64,000 nucleotides of DNA from Leptidea sinapis (GCF_905404315.1 NC_066267.1:5470501-5534500), one strand, 5' to 3'; positions 50,201-55,136 are shown, numbered from the stretch's first letter. Numbers and translations: made by a program. Notes: generated from the letters alone by a model not told the origin.

Positions 50201-53200
50201 TATTTTTAATTTCGTTTGGGATGTGATTATAAAAATTTTATTGCCATGTGGTGAGGGCTCGATGACACTAATGACATACTTGTTTGGGGAATTTTTAATT
50301 TGTTTAAATTTCTATTATTTCGCTTGTTATTTGGTAGTGTTGAGTATAAGTCCGAATGTTTTTTAACAAATTTATATGCTTCTAGGATGTAAATTGAAGT
50401 AAGAGTTAAAATTTTGTGTTTAATAAAATAAGGTCTACATGAATCCATCTGCTGAATATTTTCTAAAATTCTGATACATTTTTTCTGTTGAATAAATATA
50501 TATTTTATTTCACTACAGTTTCCCCATATTAATATTCCATATGATAATCTAGAAAGTGCATATGCATAATAAGCAGCAAGGGCAGATTTGAAATCTGTTA
50601 CGCGTTTTAGTTGTTAAAGAGCATAAGTAAAATATGACATTTTGCTTTTTAATTTCTGTAGATATGGCTTCCATGTCAAGTGTGAGTCTAAATCAATTCC
50701 CAGTAGTGTAGCTGTGTCAACTGTTTCAAGTTGTGAATTTCTGTAAGAATATGATATATTTAAGAGGGATTTTTGATAAGGTTTAAAAGGTATAATTTAA
50801 GTTTTATTAATATTAAGTTCAAGATTATTATTATTTATTATTTTTTGATAAGGTTTAAAAGGTATAATTTAAGTTTTATTAATATTAAGTTCAAGATTAT
50901 TATTATTTATTATTTTTTGATAAGGTTTAAAAGGTATAATTTAAGTTTTATTAATATTAAGTTCAAGATTATTATTATTTATTATTTTTTGATAAGGTTT
51001 AAAAGGTATAATTTAAGTTTTATTAATATTAAGTTCAAGATTATTATTATTTAGCCAACAAAAGATTTTGTCCATTGTAATATTTAATTTTTCTTCTAGT
51101 TGTTTTAAATTAGAGCATGGGATCAACTTACTGACTACACGAAATTATTTATACTAGCTGACCCGCCAAACGTTGCATTGCCATATAAATTGCAGATTTC
51201 TTTTCTACTTATTTTATATTTTGGATAATTCACACTATAACTTTATAAATCATAGCCTATGAGTTATTCTGGTGTGTAATCTATATTATTATAAAGTTTC
51301 ATCAGAATCCATTCAGTAGTTTTTGCGTTAAAGAGGTACAAATATACATCCAGACATAGAAATTTTCACATTTATAATATTAGTAGGATAGCATCCTTAA
51401 ATAATGTATCGTCTATTTAGAACTGCTTTGTTTATTTAGCTGCTAGATAACAGATGAAAACAGACGAAGTTTAATACTTAAGTGTGTGTGACAAGCTACG
51501 TCTTACACTCGTGATTTTTATGACACTTTGTGTTACTTAGCGTGCATTGCTCAAAGTAGAGGTATACTCTAAAACGTTTTTGTAGTAATTAAAAACATGT
51601 GCTGTATTATACAAGCTGTTTATAAATCCTGTACTATAGTATTTGTACTACCGTATCTTGAAGCGTATATGTCGTGTCTAGTAGTGAGAAAAAAATAAAT
51701 ATTGATTTTCAGGAAATAAACACAGTGAAAAAGAGATTATTAGCGTACCCAATTTTAAAAGTTTGGACACCTCTGCCTGCGGTCATATTAATTTTTCCCC
51801 GCCCACACACCCATTTCATTCATGTATGTCCCAGGGCGTGCGGGCGGCGGCAAAGACGAATGTTTTGTATTCATTATAAACATCGACTGCCTTATTCGTT
51901 TGAGGCGCCGCTGATTTTAGCTATACGCCATTGAACCGAGGTCAGGGCGGTGACCTAAGTTTATGGGTAGAATAATTGAGACGTCTTAAGGCGTCCTCAA
52001 GATTTTTAAGAACATTTCATATGATACATAATTTTTATCATAGCATTTAATCAAAGGGGTTTTTATTTAATTTTTAGTGGTGTCTTAACATACAACTTCA
52101 TATCTGTGTCATTTATATATGGCTTGTTTAACATAGTGTATACATGTTTAATTTGAAGTTGTATGTTCTATTTACTTTCCACTGTTACTTTTTTATAACA
52201 TGATATTGAAACATGATTCATAAATTGGATACAGTACCTTATAAACTATTTATATGTAAATACAGCCATCGTAAAACACTCTATTTGATTGAAAAGAGTG
52301 GCCATTGAGGTTTTGTATATTTTACTCACGAGTTTCTACTTTTTCCGAACATATATGAGAATCACCAGTGGGAGACTCCTTTGCACAGGAAGCCAGCTAG
52401 ATTATGGTTACCACAACGGCGCCTATTTCTGCTGTGAAGCAGTAATGTGTAAACATTACTGTGTTACGGTTTGAAGGGCGCCGTAGCTAGTCACATTACT
52501 GGTCAAATAAGATTTAACATCTTTAGTCTCAAGGTGACGAGTGCAATTGGAGTGCCGCTCAGAATTTTTGGGTTTTATAAAAATCCTGATCGGCATTGCA
52601 TTGTAACCGGCAGGACGTATCAATTACCATCAGCTGAATGTCCTGCTCGTCTCGTCCCTTATTTTCATAAAAATCATAAAAAAAATCAGATTCAGTAATT
52701 CAAATCACCTAAATATTTTTAATGACGATTTAAAAGCGCTTAGTGTAAGCCCAATTGAATAAAGTATATTTAAGTTTGACCATGTTTGTGTTCAGCGCCA
52801 TCTAGCGGTCCTCCGTCGGTGCCGCCTCCTCCGCCGCCGCCCTGCGCCCCGCCGCCGCCCCCGCCTCCCCCGCCGCCGCTCACCCCCGCCGCCCCCGCCG
52901 CCCCCGCCGCCCCTCCATCGCCGGCGCCGCAGGACCCGCGCGCCGCTCTCATGGAGAGCATACGCAGCGGAAACAAAGCGCTACGGGTAACGTCCTCGCT
53001 CACCCTTATTCTTACACAAATAAAATTTGAAAAACAAAATTTTATGGACGATGCGGGACTCGAACCCCCGACCTCTGGCGTTCCGTGCCAGTGCTCTAAC
53101 GAACTGAGTTAACCGTTCGAGTTACGTATCGTCATAAAATCTTGTATGCTTTGTTCAACTCTCAGATTGTGGCTTCATCTACAGGATCTACTTTACAGTT

Positions 53201-54698
53201 GATAACGTGCTCAACCCCAATATTTGCATATTAGGAAATTGACTTGAGGTGTCGCTCTTGTAAATCTACACAATTTGTTATGTTTTTAAAGTGAGCACTG
53301 GCACGGAACGGTCGTGGGTTCGAGTCCCAAATTGTTTTTCAGATTTTATTTGTGTATTAATCCTAGAAGTGAGAGTTATCACTTTAAAAACGTACCATAT
53401 TTTTTTTTTGGTTAAGCGGAATTGCTTGTACTGCCAACATAGCCAAATTCTGAATAAAATGTGTTGCATATTTTTTTGTAAATTCACTGGATAATGGATT
53501 TCAACAATTGTTATTTTTAAAGTGATATCGCTCACTTCTGGGGTCAATTATGCATATTAATTTGTTACCGAAATTTATGAACGATGCTGAAATCAAACCC
53601 GCGCTTCTCGGACTCCACTCGGAAGATAAATCTTGGTATGACGTGTTCAACTCTCAGATTTTGGCTCCATTTACAGGATATACTTTAACCACGTTTTTTT
53701 TGTATAATGATGGATTCTGAAAAGAGAAATTGCTGGTGGCCTAAAACCACACCTTCAACGCAATCTGGCGCCTATTAGAAGCATGGAAAGGCTGACGTTG
53801 CCTATAGGGCTTGTCGAAATGATGAACACTACAAGCTCTATTGAGTGCATGTGATTACCCTTTATCTATATTATTTGTTAAATATTCATGAGCAAATATC
53901 CTGTTGGTTTATTTAGCACGTGGACGTCGCGAAACCGGCAGTGGCTGAGGACAGCCGCAGTAACCTGCTGAGTGAAATCAGACAGGGCATCAACCTTAGA
54001 GCGGTGAGTATACATACTGCAGATCTTTTATATCAATAATTTTATTTACCACTTTTGCGTATCGTAGGGAATATTCATATATTTTACTAAGCCAACCGTT
54101 CGAGTGACGCATGGTTCGTAAATCTTGGTATGTCTTGTTCAACTCTCAGTTTGTGGCGCCATCTACAGGATGGAGCTATCTTCACTCTCAAATCTAAACA
54201 ATTTGTTATTTTTAAAGTGATATCCACATATATAATCCATATACCAAACTCTGGGATTAATTATAGAAATTAAATTTTAAAACCAAAATTTATGAATGAT
54301 GCGGGCCTCGATCCCGTGACCTCTCGGGTTCTTTCCGAGCGCTCTTACCAGCTGAGGCAACCGTTCTAGTGACGTATGGATCGTAAATCTTGGTATGTCT
54401 AATGGCGTTGCGTTTCAATTATTAGGTGTTACCATCATTTTTGTTGCACTTTTTAAAAGATTTTGGAGATTTTGAGAGAACACTAGGCTAGCTAGAATAG
54501 TATATTATCATACCATTAATACATGTTTTATTACGACAGGTGAATCGAGCAGCCAACGGCAGTAGTTCGGTGGACGAGCGACCGCCGGCCTGCGGGCTGG
54601 CGGGCGCTCTCGCCAAAGCGTTACAGGAACGAGCCCGCGCGATACACTCGTCTGACTCGGACAGTGAGGCGACCAGCGACGGAGAGTGGGACGACTAG
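24558..54698 (+). CDS. WASp: Wiskott-Aldrich syndrome protein homologue (WASp), whole gene, 11 coding exons
   Basis: Exons 24558-24644, 29966-30193, 33699-33798, 40930-41088, 43993-44109, 45229-45402, 47244-47321, 49848-49946, 52796-52986, 53917-54003 and 54540-54698 total 1,479 nt: 492 codons plus stop, close to human WASP and N-WASP (about 500). Order: WH1 (about 10-138), linker, basic stretch and CRIB (about 198-227), autoinhibitory GBD (228-288), proline-rich SH3/profilin-binding region (289-393), WH2-1 (about 394-417), WH2-2 (about 424-440), central-acidic tail (about 457-492) ending GEWDD. WASp is a cytosolic, membrane-recruited activator of Arp2/3. In the family it is autoinhibited and opened by Cdc42-GTP and phosphoinositides, then delivers actin monomers through WH2 and contacts Arp2/3 through the acidic Trp motif. 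The two WH2 motifs resemble N-WASP and fly WASp. Introns 3-8 are all phase 1. Confidence 0.95.
25615..26159. mobile_element. Foldback MITE with about 60-bp inverted ends, TA-flanked
   Basis: Left TAGTTGATAGAGCTTTAGTC (continuing through ATTATAATG) and right CACTATAATCGTGAACCAAT with CTTTATCAACTA are imperfect inverted repeats over about 60 bp. A further copy of one end lies at 26366-26425. A 38-bp tandem repeat (CCTAAAATGGGTAAATCTCA) is inside at 25681 and 25719. TA borders suggest Tc1/mariner-like mobilisation. Confidence 0.62.
27095..27308 (-). repeat. Dispersed repeat E, copy 2
   Basis: An inverted copy of 19412-19610: ATAGCGATAGAAATGACTG, GCGCCGCTTCTTCTCTCTCA, TTTCCGAAGCGGTAGTA, AGGAATCAATTTTGAGAAAA. 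Confidence 0.72.
27343..27680 (-). pseudogene. Non-LTR reverse transcriptase remnant (N-terminal RT motifs)
   Basis: Minus-strand frames read AMHKSSGPDGILLRSCA, then, after a shift, GSDPAKYRAIAITSN. These match the KxxGPDGI..LLK and P..YRPIAIT motifs that open the RT domain of Jockey/R1-type LINEs. Frames are broken and the rest is missing. A 41-nt palindrome (27664-27704) sits at its upstream edge. Confidence 0.68.
27664..27704. repeat. Near-perfect 41-nt palindrome
   Basis: The left arm GGAGCTTCCGCATTACGTTA pairs with the right arm with only one extra base and almost no loop. It can extrude a cruciform or form a strong RNA hairpin on the WASp pre-mRNA. Confidence 0.8.
28031..28162. mobile_element. 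Short inverted-repeat element (132 bp)
   Basis: The ends CGTGAAAATACG and ACCTTGTTTTCACG, and the inner arms TAGTCGTAGAACTAT and ATAGTTCTACGACTA, are inverted repeats. Looks like a small foldback MITE. No second copy in the window and no clear target duplication. Confidence 0.5.
28370..28740 (+). pseudogene. Jockey-like LINE ORF2 C-terminus and 3' end
   Basis: Reads FRAEHSIELFGLLPVAKFHH, then HPHHVAFHHRTFCKKFLQPF, and in the next frame LWNQLPAAVFPKRYHLGTF with REPLACLPTITYKK at the end. The LWN.LP..VFP..Y motif is the conserved C-terminus of the family whose preceding part is at 8425-8900. At least one frameshift and stops: dead. Confidence 0.75.
29715..29882. mobile_element. Possible hAT-type MITE (CAGGGGCGGGCA...TGCACGCCCTTG)
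   Basis: The ends are imperfect inverted repeats (10 of 12 match), and CA(G)GGGCG resembles hAT termini. The flanks (GTCCCAAC and ATCCCCCC) match at only about 5 of 8 positions. Ends 83 bp before WASp exon 2. Confidence 0.4.
29966..30193 (+). CDS. WASp: WASp coding exon 2 (WH1 core)
   Basis: Acceptor TTTCAG, donor GTAAGT, 76 codons, phase 0-0. It carries SLATSVVQLF, TEWKKKDTGVLCLIKD and KRSYFFRIYCL, then MIWEHEVY and PYLHTFEAE. These are the core beta strands of WH1, which bind the WIP-type proline peptide. Residues 30-105. Confidence 0.96.
30299..30572 (-). repeat. Dispersed hairpin repeat D, copy 4
   Basis: Minus orientation: starts TGTGGGAGTCTTCTTTGCAC and ends with GACAGGGCGTATCAATT. 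The inner segments ACAACGGCGCC and GTGCCGCTCAGAATTTTTGG are kept. Confidence 0.78.
30666..31670 (+). repeat. Dispersed hairpin repeat D, copy 5, split by an insertion
   Basis: The first half (30666-30841: GATGAGACGAGGAGGATATT..., through CATTTTGAGACTAGATCTCA) and a decayed second half (31571-31670: CTTGGAACCGAAATACAATT.., AGCCTGTGCAAAG) flank a 723-bp element. Continuity of the family sequence across the gap shows the insertion. Confidence 0.7.
30842..31564. mobile_element. 723-bp TIR element inserted in repeat D, 6-bp duplication
   Basis: The ends are inverted repeats of about 40 bp: left CCGACAACTTCGCGCTCGAC then CGTCCCACGGAGTGACA; right the complement ending GCGCACGAAGTTGTCAG. ACTATA occurs directly at both borders (30836-30841 and 31565-31570). 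The interior left part is GC-rich. The right part carries AAGTGTTTTTGAATTTGAAA, typical of lepidopteran repeat tails. The 149-residue frame inside has no recognisable domain. Superfamily not assigned. Confidence 0.75.
31766..32307. mobile_element. hAT-type MITE (TAGAGATG ends), copy A
   Basis: 542 bp, with left TAGAGATGAAACGGATA and right TATCCGTTTCATCTCTA. It is flanked by ATATTGAC/ATATTGAT (7 of 8 identical, 31758-31765 and 32308-32315). The subterminal regions are dense in GGCCGGATA, CCGGATATTCGG and related units in both orientations. Non-coding. Confidence 0.85.
32345..32530 (-). repeat. tRNA-derived SINE (family S2), copy 2
   Basis: Minus strand has the B box GGTCCCGGGTTCGAATCCCA and an eroded A box. 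The AT-rich body with ACATACATAAA units matches 23410-23640. Confidence 0.65.
32775..33141 (+). mobile_element. Non-autonomous Helitron H-I, copy 3
   Basis: 5' TCTTAATATATATAAATTAC after A; 3' TGTCGGGGCAGCTAG before T. Body as at 7904-8276. Confidence 0.87.
33278..33622 (-). mobile_element. Non-autonomous Helitron H-II, copy 1
   Basis: Minus strand begins TCTATACTAATATTATAAAG (A before it) and ends CAACGTTTGCCGGGTCAGCTAG (T after it). It lies 77 bp before WASp exon 3. A sister copy is at 35040-35341. Confidence 0.9.
33699..33798 (+). CDS. WASp: WASp coding exon 3 (end of WH1)
   Basis: Reads EYMTALNFASEDEAMKLRNI, then VIDKIETRKHRRE. This is the C-terminal WH1 helix (LNFA.EDEA..). Acceptor TTACAG, donor GTGGGT, phase 0 to 1. 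The first codon of this exon (Glu) is residue 106. Confidence 0.95.
34051..34356. mobile_element. hAT-type MITE (TAGAGATG ends), copy B
   Basis: 306 bp, with left TAGAGATGGGCCGAATATTC and right GTTCGGCCCATCACTA. A perfect 8-bp duplication ATTGTAAG flanks it (34043-34050 and 34357-34364). The left subterminal region is full of TATTCGGC units. Related in design to 31766-32307 but with a different interior. Confidence 0.88.
34367..34504. repeat. Short inverted repeat pair TTTTGGAGTCGCTGTC/GACACCGACTCCAAAA
   Basis: 16-nt arms with one mismatch, about 106 bp apart, starting 10 bp beyond the hAT MITE. Could be another small MITE. No target duplication seen. Confidence 0.4.
35040..35341 (-). mobile_element. 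Non-autonomous Helitron H-II, copy 2
   Basis: Minus strand TCTTTACTAATATTATAAAG to AAGTTTGCCGGGTCAGCTAG, between A and T. Inserted inside an older repeat (see intron 3 entry). Confidence 0.88.
35976..36182. mobile_element. MITE family A, copy 2
   Basis: CGGCCGTTTTCAATAACGTA to GGGTTATTGAAAACGGCCG, 207 bp. TAA precedes it and AAA follows. The interior GGATACATTGCTGTCACCGT matches 6267-6485. Confidence 0.8.
36412..36724. mobile_element. MITE family B, copy 2
   Basis: 313 bp with both ends intact: CGGCCGTTCCCAATATTCAG and GTATATTGGGAACGGCCG. The best-preserved copy of this family in the window. Confidence 0.85.
36929..37152 (-). repeat. Dispersed hairpin repeat D, copy 6
   Basis: Starts CAGTGGGAGGCTCCTTTACA and contains TACCACAACGGAGCC and GTACCGCTCAGAATTTTTGG. 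Internally deleted and truncated. Confidence 0.72.
37266..37288 (+). repeat. Helitron 3'-end fragment
   Basis: AGCGTCTGTCCGGTCAGCTAG followed by T matches the 3' end of family H-I. No body upstream. Confidence 0.55.
38631..38925 (+). repeat. Dispersed hairpin repeat D, copy 7
   Basis: Full-length: CGACGAGACGAGCAGGACG to AAGGAGCCTCCCACTG. Good reference copy for the family. Confidence 0.83.
39640..40130 (-). pseudogene. Non-LTR retrotransposon ORF C-terminus
   Basis: A 107-residue minus-strand frame with PGTRSLSKGKFEIP, YYGDRTLKKRVPYLLNSLPE and KFKSLLKKYLL. RT...G.R.......P.L.NSLPE.I is the usual C-terminus of CR1/Jockey-like ORF2. The catalytic domains are absent: a 5'-truncated insertion. 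A (GTAT)n run at about 39627-39648 borders its 3' end. Confidence 0.68.
40270..40580 (+). repeat. tRNA-derived SINE S1, interrupted
   Basis: The head GTCACTCGAACGGTTGATTC, CAGTTGGTAAACGCGC and B box GGGTTCGAGTAC is followed by about 140 bp of foreign sequence (about 40384-40525). The SINE tail TTAATCCCAGAAGTAAAGG then resumes. The foreign part is not identified. Confidence 0.62.
40602..40890 (-). repeat. Dispersed hairpin repeat D, copy 8
   Basis: CCAGTGGGAGGCTTCATTGC to CTCGTCTCGTCCCTTAT. Ends 39 bp before WASp exon 4. Confidence 0.82.
40930..41088 (+). CDS. WASp: WASp coding exon 4 (linker)
   Basis: Residues 139-191: ERRQRSMLAGRANSTSS... and a Pro/Ala run (VAPPPLPVPAPAPLPAQPV). It continues the basic ERRQR that follows WH1 in the family and is then low-complexity. 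Acceptor TTTACAG, donor GTAAGC, phase 1-1, 159 nt. It lies 40 bp after dispersed-repeat copy 8. Confidence 0.92.
41116..41250 (+). repeat. Dispersed repeat E, copy 3
   Basis: TTTCTCAAAATTGATTC, GCTTCGGAAACAAATGGCGC, AGAAGCGGCGCAGGAATCTC, CTCCCAGCATTC. Confidence 0.7.
41258..42507 (+). mobile_element. Degenerate Helitron with coding remnants
   Basis: The 5' end TCTATATATATAT... after an A leads into AAAGAAAGTTGTGTTAGTTA and CAAGAACGGCTAGACCAA, a familiar lepidopteran Helitron start. The 3' end GTGTGTCAGGTCAACTAG precedes a T. Between them are broken pieces of a Helitron protein: RRNATRIRNIANERTEEKNR (41580-41640) and IGPMDVVCEY..EKRKNFAA (about 41785-41850), the latter resembling the Cys-containing N-terminal region before the Rep domain. 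No Rep or helicase motif remains. Confidence 0.68.
42795..43536. repeat. 0.7-kb direct repeat R, left copy (intron 4)
   Basis: Begins TAGTTATTTATGCAACTGTT and ends GCATGGGTGTAGATAAA. The first 130 bp form a foldback (GCAACTGTTG..CAACAGTTGC). The rest has its own inverted ends (TTATTACACCC with ATTCTGAAACAG..., and CTGTTTCAGAAT.. with GGGTGTAGATAA). Non-coding. The second copy, in the same orientation, is at 47397-48118. Confidence 0.85.
43677..43955 (-). repeat. Dispersed hairpin repeat D, copy 9
   Basis: CCAGGGAGGCTTCTTTGCAC to TGCTCGTCTCGTACCTCAT. Ends about 40 bp before WASp exon 5, close to its branch-point region. Confidence 0.82.
43993..44109 (+). CDS. WASp: WASp coding exon 5 (basic region + CRIB)
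   Basis: Residues 192-230. The basic patch KGKKPKARKL (phosphoinositide-binding in the family) is followed by the CRIB motif ISAPKDFKHISHVGWD (212-227), the Cdc42/Rac-GTP binding consensus ISxPx2-4FxHxxHVG. Acceptor TTTACAG, donor GTGATG (a weak GT site), phase 1-1, 117 nt. Confidence 0.95.
44185..44648. repeat. Element P, copy 1 (intron 5)
   Basis: Shares CTCCCCCCGCTGACCGCACG, TACAGTGTAGTGCTGTG, CATCGCGTTAATA-like and ATGTGTGTTGAAGATAGGCA blocks with 56936-57273. The borders are inverted: CGCGAGTT at the left and ATTCAACTCGCG at the right. Non-coding. Confidence 0.6.
44745..45062 (-). pseudogene. RTE-type LINE 3' fragment
   Basis: An 81-residue minus-strand frame: MIAKLKWQWVGHIARRTHGR, WRPRTGKRSVGRP, RWTDDLIKIAG, WMRAAQDRSSWRSLGE. 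This is the C-terminus of lepidopteran RTE endonuclease-reverse transcriptases. The tail is an ATG-type repeat (CATCATCATCA on the + strand). Confidence 0.82.
45229..45402 (+). CDS. WASp: WASp coding exon 6 (GBD autoinhibitory core), GC donor
   Basis: Residues 231-288: FDVENLDEAEMRSFLVKAGI then a segment with RQFIYDFINMNGG and AVKEEL. It folds back on the C-terminal region in the inactive protein. Tyr266 in FIYDF aligns with the phosphorylated Tyr of human WASP (Y291). The exon ends AAAG and the intron begins GCACGT, a non-canonical GC donor. The next GT (45407) would shift the downstream frame and destroy the proline-rich reading, so the GC site is preferred. Phase 1-1, 174 nt. Confidence 0.92.
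45403..47243 (+). other. WASp intron 6 (GC-AG, 1.8 kb)
   Basis: Starts GCACGT and ends TTCCAG. It contains the truncated hAT MITE copy at 46042 and otherwise unrecognised AT-rich sequence. Confidence 0.65.
46042..46271 (+). mobile_element. hAT-type MITE (CACGGACTAGTAA family), truncated copy
   Basis: Left end CACGGACAAGTAAAAC. The interior CGCACGACGGCATTTTTAAA and TAATGGCCGCCTATCGGG matches 61469-61819 with an internal deletion. The right terminal repeat is missing after GACACGGAGA. Confidence 0.72.
47244..47321 (+). CDS. WASp: WASp coding exon 7 (proline-rich)
   Basis: Residues 289-314: VSECPRSYSPAPPAPPRAPH then APPPAP. Acceptor TTCCAG, donor GTGAGT, phase 1-1, 78 nt. Strongly GC-rich against AT-rich flanks. 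Confidence 0.87.
47397..48118. repeat. 0.7-kb direct repeat R, right copy (intron 7)
   Basis: TAGTTATTTATGCAACTGTT to GCATGGGTGTAGATAAA, highly similar to 42795-43536 along its length. It ends 8 bp before the piggyBac-like element. Confidence 0.85.
48127..49063. mobile_element. piggyBac-like non-autonomous element (TTAA target)
   Basis: 937 bp, with inverted ends CACGTTGGTGGACAGTA and TACTGTACACCAACGTG. TTAA flanks both sides (48123-48126 and 49064-49067). TTAA duplication is diagnostic of piggyBac-type transposition. It carries a short ORF (next entry) but no catalytic DDD domain. Confidence 0.85.
48619..48873 (+). CDS. 84-residue ORF inside the piggyBac-like element
   Basis: The ORF starts MKKKKKRLQDLFESSQDPF, then a Ser/Tyr/Asp-rich stretch to a stop. 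The basic start followed by an acidic, Ser-rich region looks like the disordered N-terminus of a piggyBac transposase, but I see no conserved domain and the similarity is only compositional. In the family the catalytic domain should follow; here the sequence turns non-coding. Probably a remnant, and possibly not translated. Confidence 0.4.
   Translation: MKKKKKRLQDLFESSQDPFAGDGQYVSDDQYQTSRAGSMSLGNEAFASYTRFMRQSRAAISSDVSTCSSSSYTDVYADKTSYSD
49130..49330 (+). repeat. tRNA-derived SINE (family S1)
   Basis: GGTTGGCTCGGTGGAAGAGC, a B-box-like AATCGAGTCC, ATCGTTCATAAATATTGG, and the tail TTAATCCCAGAAGTGAGG. Confidence 0.7.
49848..49946 (+). CDS. WASp: WASp coding exon 8 (proline-rich)
   Basis: Residues 315-347: PSRAPPPPPSRAVPPPPPPP then ASLRTAPPPRPAH. 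It supplies polyproline tracts for profilin and SH3 partners. Acceptor TCGTAG, donor GTGAGT, phase 1-1, 99 nt. The antisense Ala-rich frame is a shadow. Confidence 0.88.
49965..51130 (-). pseudogene. Jockey/CR1-like LINE remnant with expanded tandem repeat
   Basis: Minus-strand frames read NLKQLEEKLNITMDKIFCWL then LELNINKT..IIPFKPYQK (region after the catalytic YADD), TATLLGIDLDSHLTWKPYLQ, ALSRLSYGILIWGN (thumb), QQKKCIRILENIQQ, and a C-terminus with YSTLPNNKRNNRN. The order is correct for a LINE ORF2 C-terminal half on the minus strand. Stops and shifts make it dead, and the RT core is missing. The 3' end lies at the ATTTTATTGCAAG/TCAAATCAAATCAAA side. Confidence 0.75.
50771..51058. repeat. 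72-bp tandem repeat, 4 copies
   Basis: Unit starts TTTTGATAAGGTTTAAAAGG at 50771, 50843, 50915 and 50987. The copies are virtually identical. 72 is a multiple of three, so the 93-residue + strand frame here is a repeat artefact. On the minus strand each unit encodes one copy of the LELNINKT-stop-IIPFKPYQ segment of the LINE. Confidence 0.95.
51154..51388 (-). mobile_element. Non-autonomous Helitron H-III
   Basis: Minus strand TCCTACTAATATTATAAATG to GCAACGTTTGGCGGGTCAGCTAG, between A and T. 235 bp, adjacent to the LINE remnant. Confidence 0.88.
52365..52670 (-). repeat. Dispersed hairpin repeat D, copy 10
   Basis: CCAGTGGGAGACTCCTTTGC to TGCTCGTCTCGTCCCTTATT, full length. Confidence 0.83.
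52796..52986 (+). CDS. WASp: WASp coding exon 9 (polyproline + WH2-1)
   Basis: Residues 348-411. Polyproline and Pro/Ala runs lead into DPRAALMESIRSGNKALR, a WH2 actin-monomer-binding motif (amphipathic helix ALMESI followed by a basic KALR in place of LKKV). Acceptor TTCAG, donor GTAACG, phase 1 to 0. Confidence 0.93.
53005..53190 (-). repeat. tRNA-derived SINE (family S1)
   Basis: Minus strand carries AACTCAGTTCGTTAGAGCAC and B box GGGTTCGAGTCCCGCATCGT. First of a cluster in introns 9 and 10. Confidence 0.75.
53285..53400 (+). repeat. tRNA-derived SINE (family S1), 5'-truncated
   Basis: GTGGGTTCGAGTCCCAAATT then TTAATCCTAGAAGTGAGAG and ATCACTTTAAAAACG. The A-box part is missing. Confidence 0.65.
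53505..53695 (-). repeat. tRNA-derived SINE (family S1)
   Basis: Inverted copy: TTTTTAAAGTGATATCGCTC, AAATTTATGAACGATGCTGA, then CAACTCTCAGATTTTGGCTC. The tRNA head is eroded. Confidence 0.65.
53917..54003 (+). CDS. WASp: WASp coding exon 10 (WH2-2)
   Basis: Residues 412-440: HVDVAKPAVAED then SRSNLLSEIRQGINLRA, the second WH2 motif, very like the LLDQIRQGIQLNK of human WASP. Acceptor ATTTAG, donor GTGAGT, phase 0-0. Confidence 0.95.
54080..54405 (-). repeat. Two adjacent tRNA-derived SINE copies (family S1)
   Basis: A 5'-head fragment (54080-54175: CCAACCGTTCGAGTGACGCA...) is followed by a fuller copy (54195-54405) with AATTTATGAATGATGCGGGC, the B-box complement and CTTACCAGCTGAGGCAACCG. 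Confidence 0.7.
54540..54698 (+). CDS. WASp: WASp coding exon 11 (central-acidic tail, stop)
   Basis: Residues 441-492. LAGALAKALQERARAIHSSD is the central/cofilin-homology helix, followed by SDSEATSDGEWDD and TAG. The Ser-Asp run holds probable CK2 sites, and the penultimate-region Trp490 contacts Arp2/3 in the family. Acceptor CGACAG. The 3' UTR follows, with a MITE at 54854. AATAAA at 54903 lies within that MITE and could serve as a poly(A) signal. Confidence 0.96.
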   Translation: MNRAANGSSSVDERPPACGLAGALAKALQERARAIHSSDSDSEATSDGEWDD

Positions 54699-54853
54699 TG
54701 ACGACCGCCGACACGGGTACGGAGTGACAGGTACTGCCGGAGATATATTGAAACTTGGTTACATTTGACATAGTTTGAAATAGCAATTACAATATGACGA
54801 AGAACATAGAGAGACAATAACCTGGCAAACTTTGAAAGCGAACAGTTGCTTAA

Positions 54854-55136
54854 CGGCCTTACTTGAGATAAAAATCGTAACTATCGTTGACTTTTCTGTC
54901 GCAATAAATTTATCGACGATAACTCCGTGCACGCTGTCCGTCAATGGAACGACGTATAGCTAGTATACTAGCGATGTAAAGTTTGTATGGAAAATGCAAT
55001 TCACGCGTCCTAATATAAGGCGATAAGAATGACTTATCGGGTATATTGGGACAGCTTCACATTATTGACAGCTAATTACTGACAGTGGAAGGTAGTAATT
55101 TATCTCTATCTGTAGATAGTATATTGGGAGCGGCCG
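54854..55136. mobile_element. MITE family B, copy 3, in the WASp 3' region
   Basis: Left end shortened to CGGCC then TTACTTGAGATAAAAATCG. Right end GTATATTGGGAGCGGCCG. TAA flanks both sides (54851-54853 and 55137-55139). It lies 155 bp after the WASp stop and contains an AATAAA. Confidence 0.8.

Larger units (their letters stand above)
49947..52795 (+). other. WASp intron 8 (2.8 kb)
   Basis: Holds a LINE remnant with an internal tandem repeat, Helitron H-III and D copy 10. About 51600-52360 has no recognised element. Confidence 0.6.

Noticed and set aside
50773..51054. 93-codon repetitive ORF, possible repeat protein
   Set aside because: Produced by the 72-bp tandem array; the meaningful (dead) coding strand is the opposite one.
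50771..51058. CRISPR-like regular array
   Set aside because: Contiguous identical 72-bp units without spacers, in a eukaryotic intron.
52770..53003. Glycine/alanine-rich minus-strand ORF
   Set aside because: Reverse complement of the WASp polyproline exon 9.
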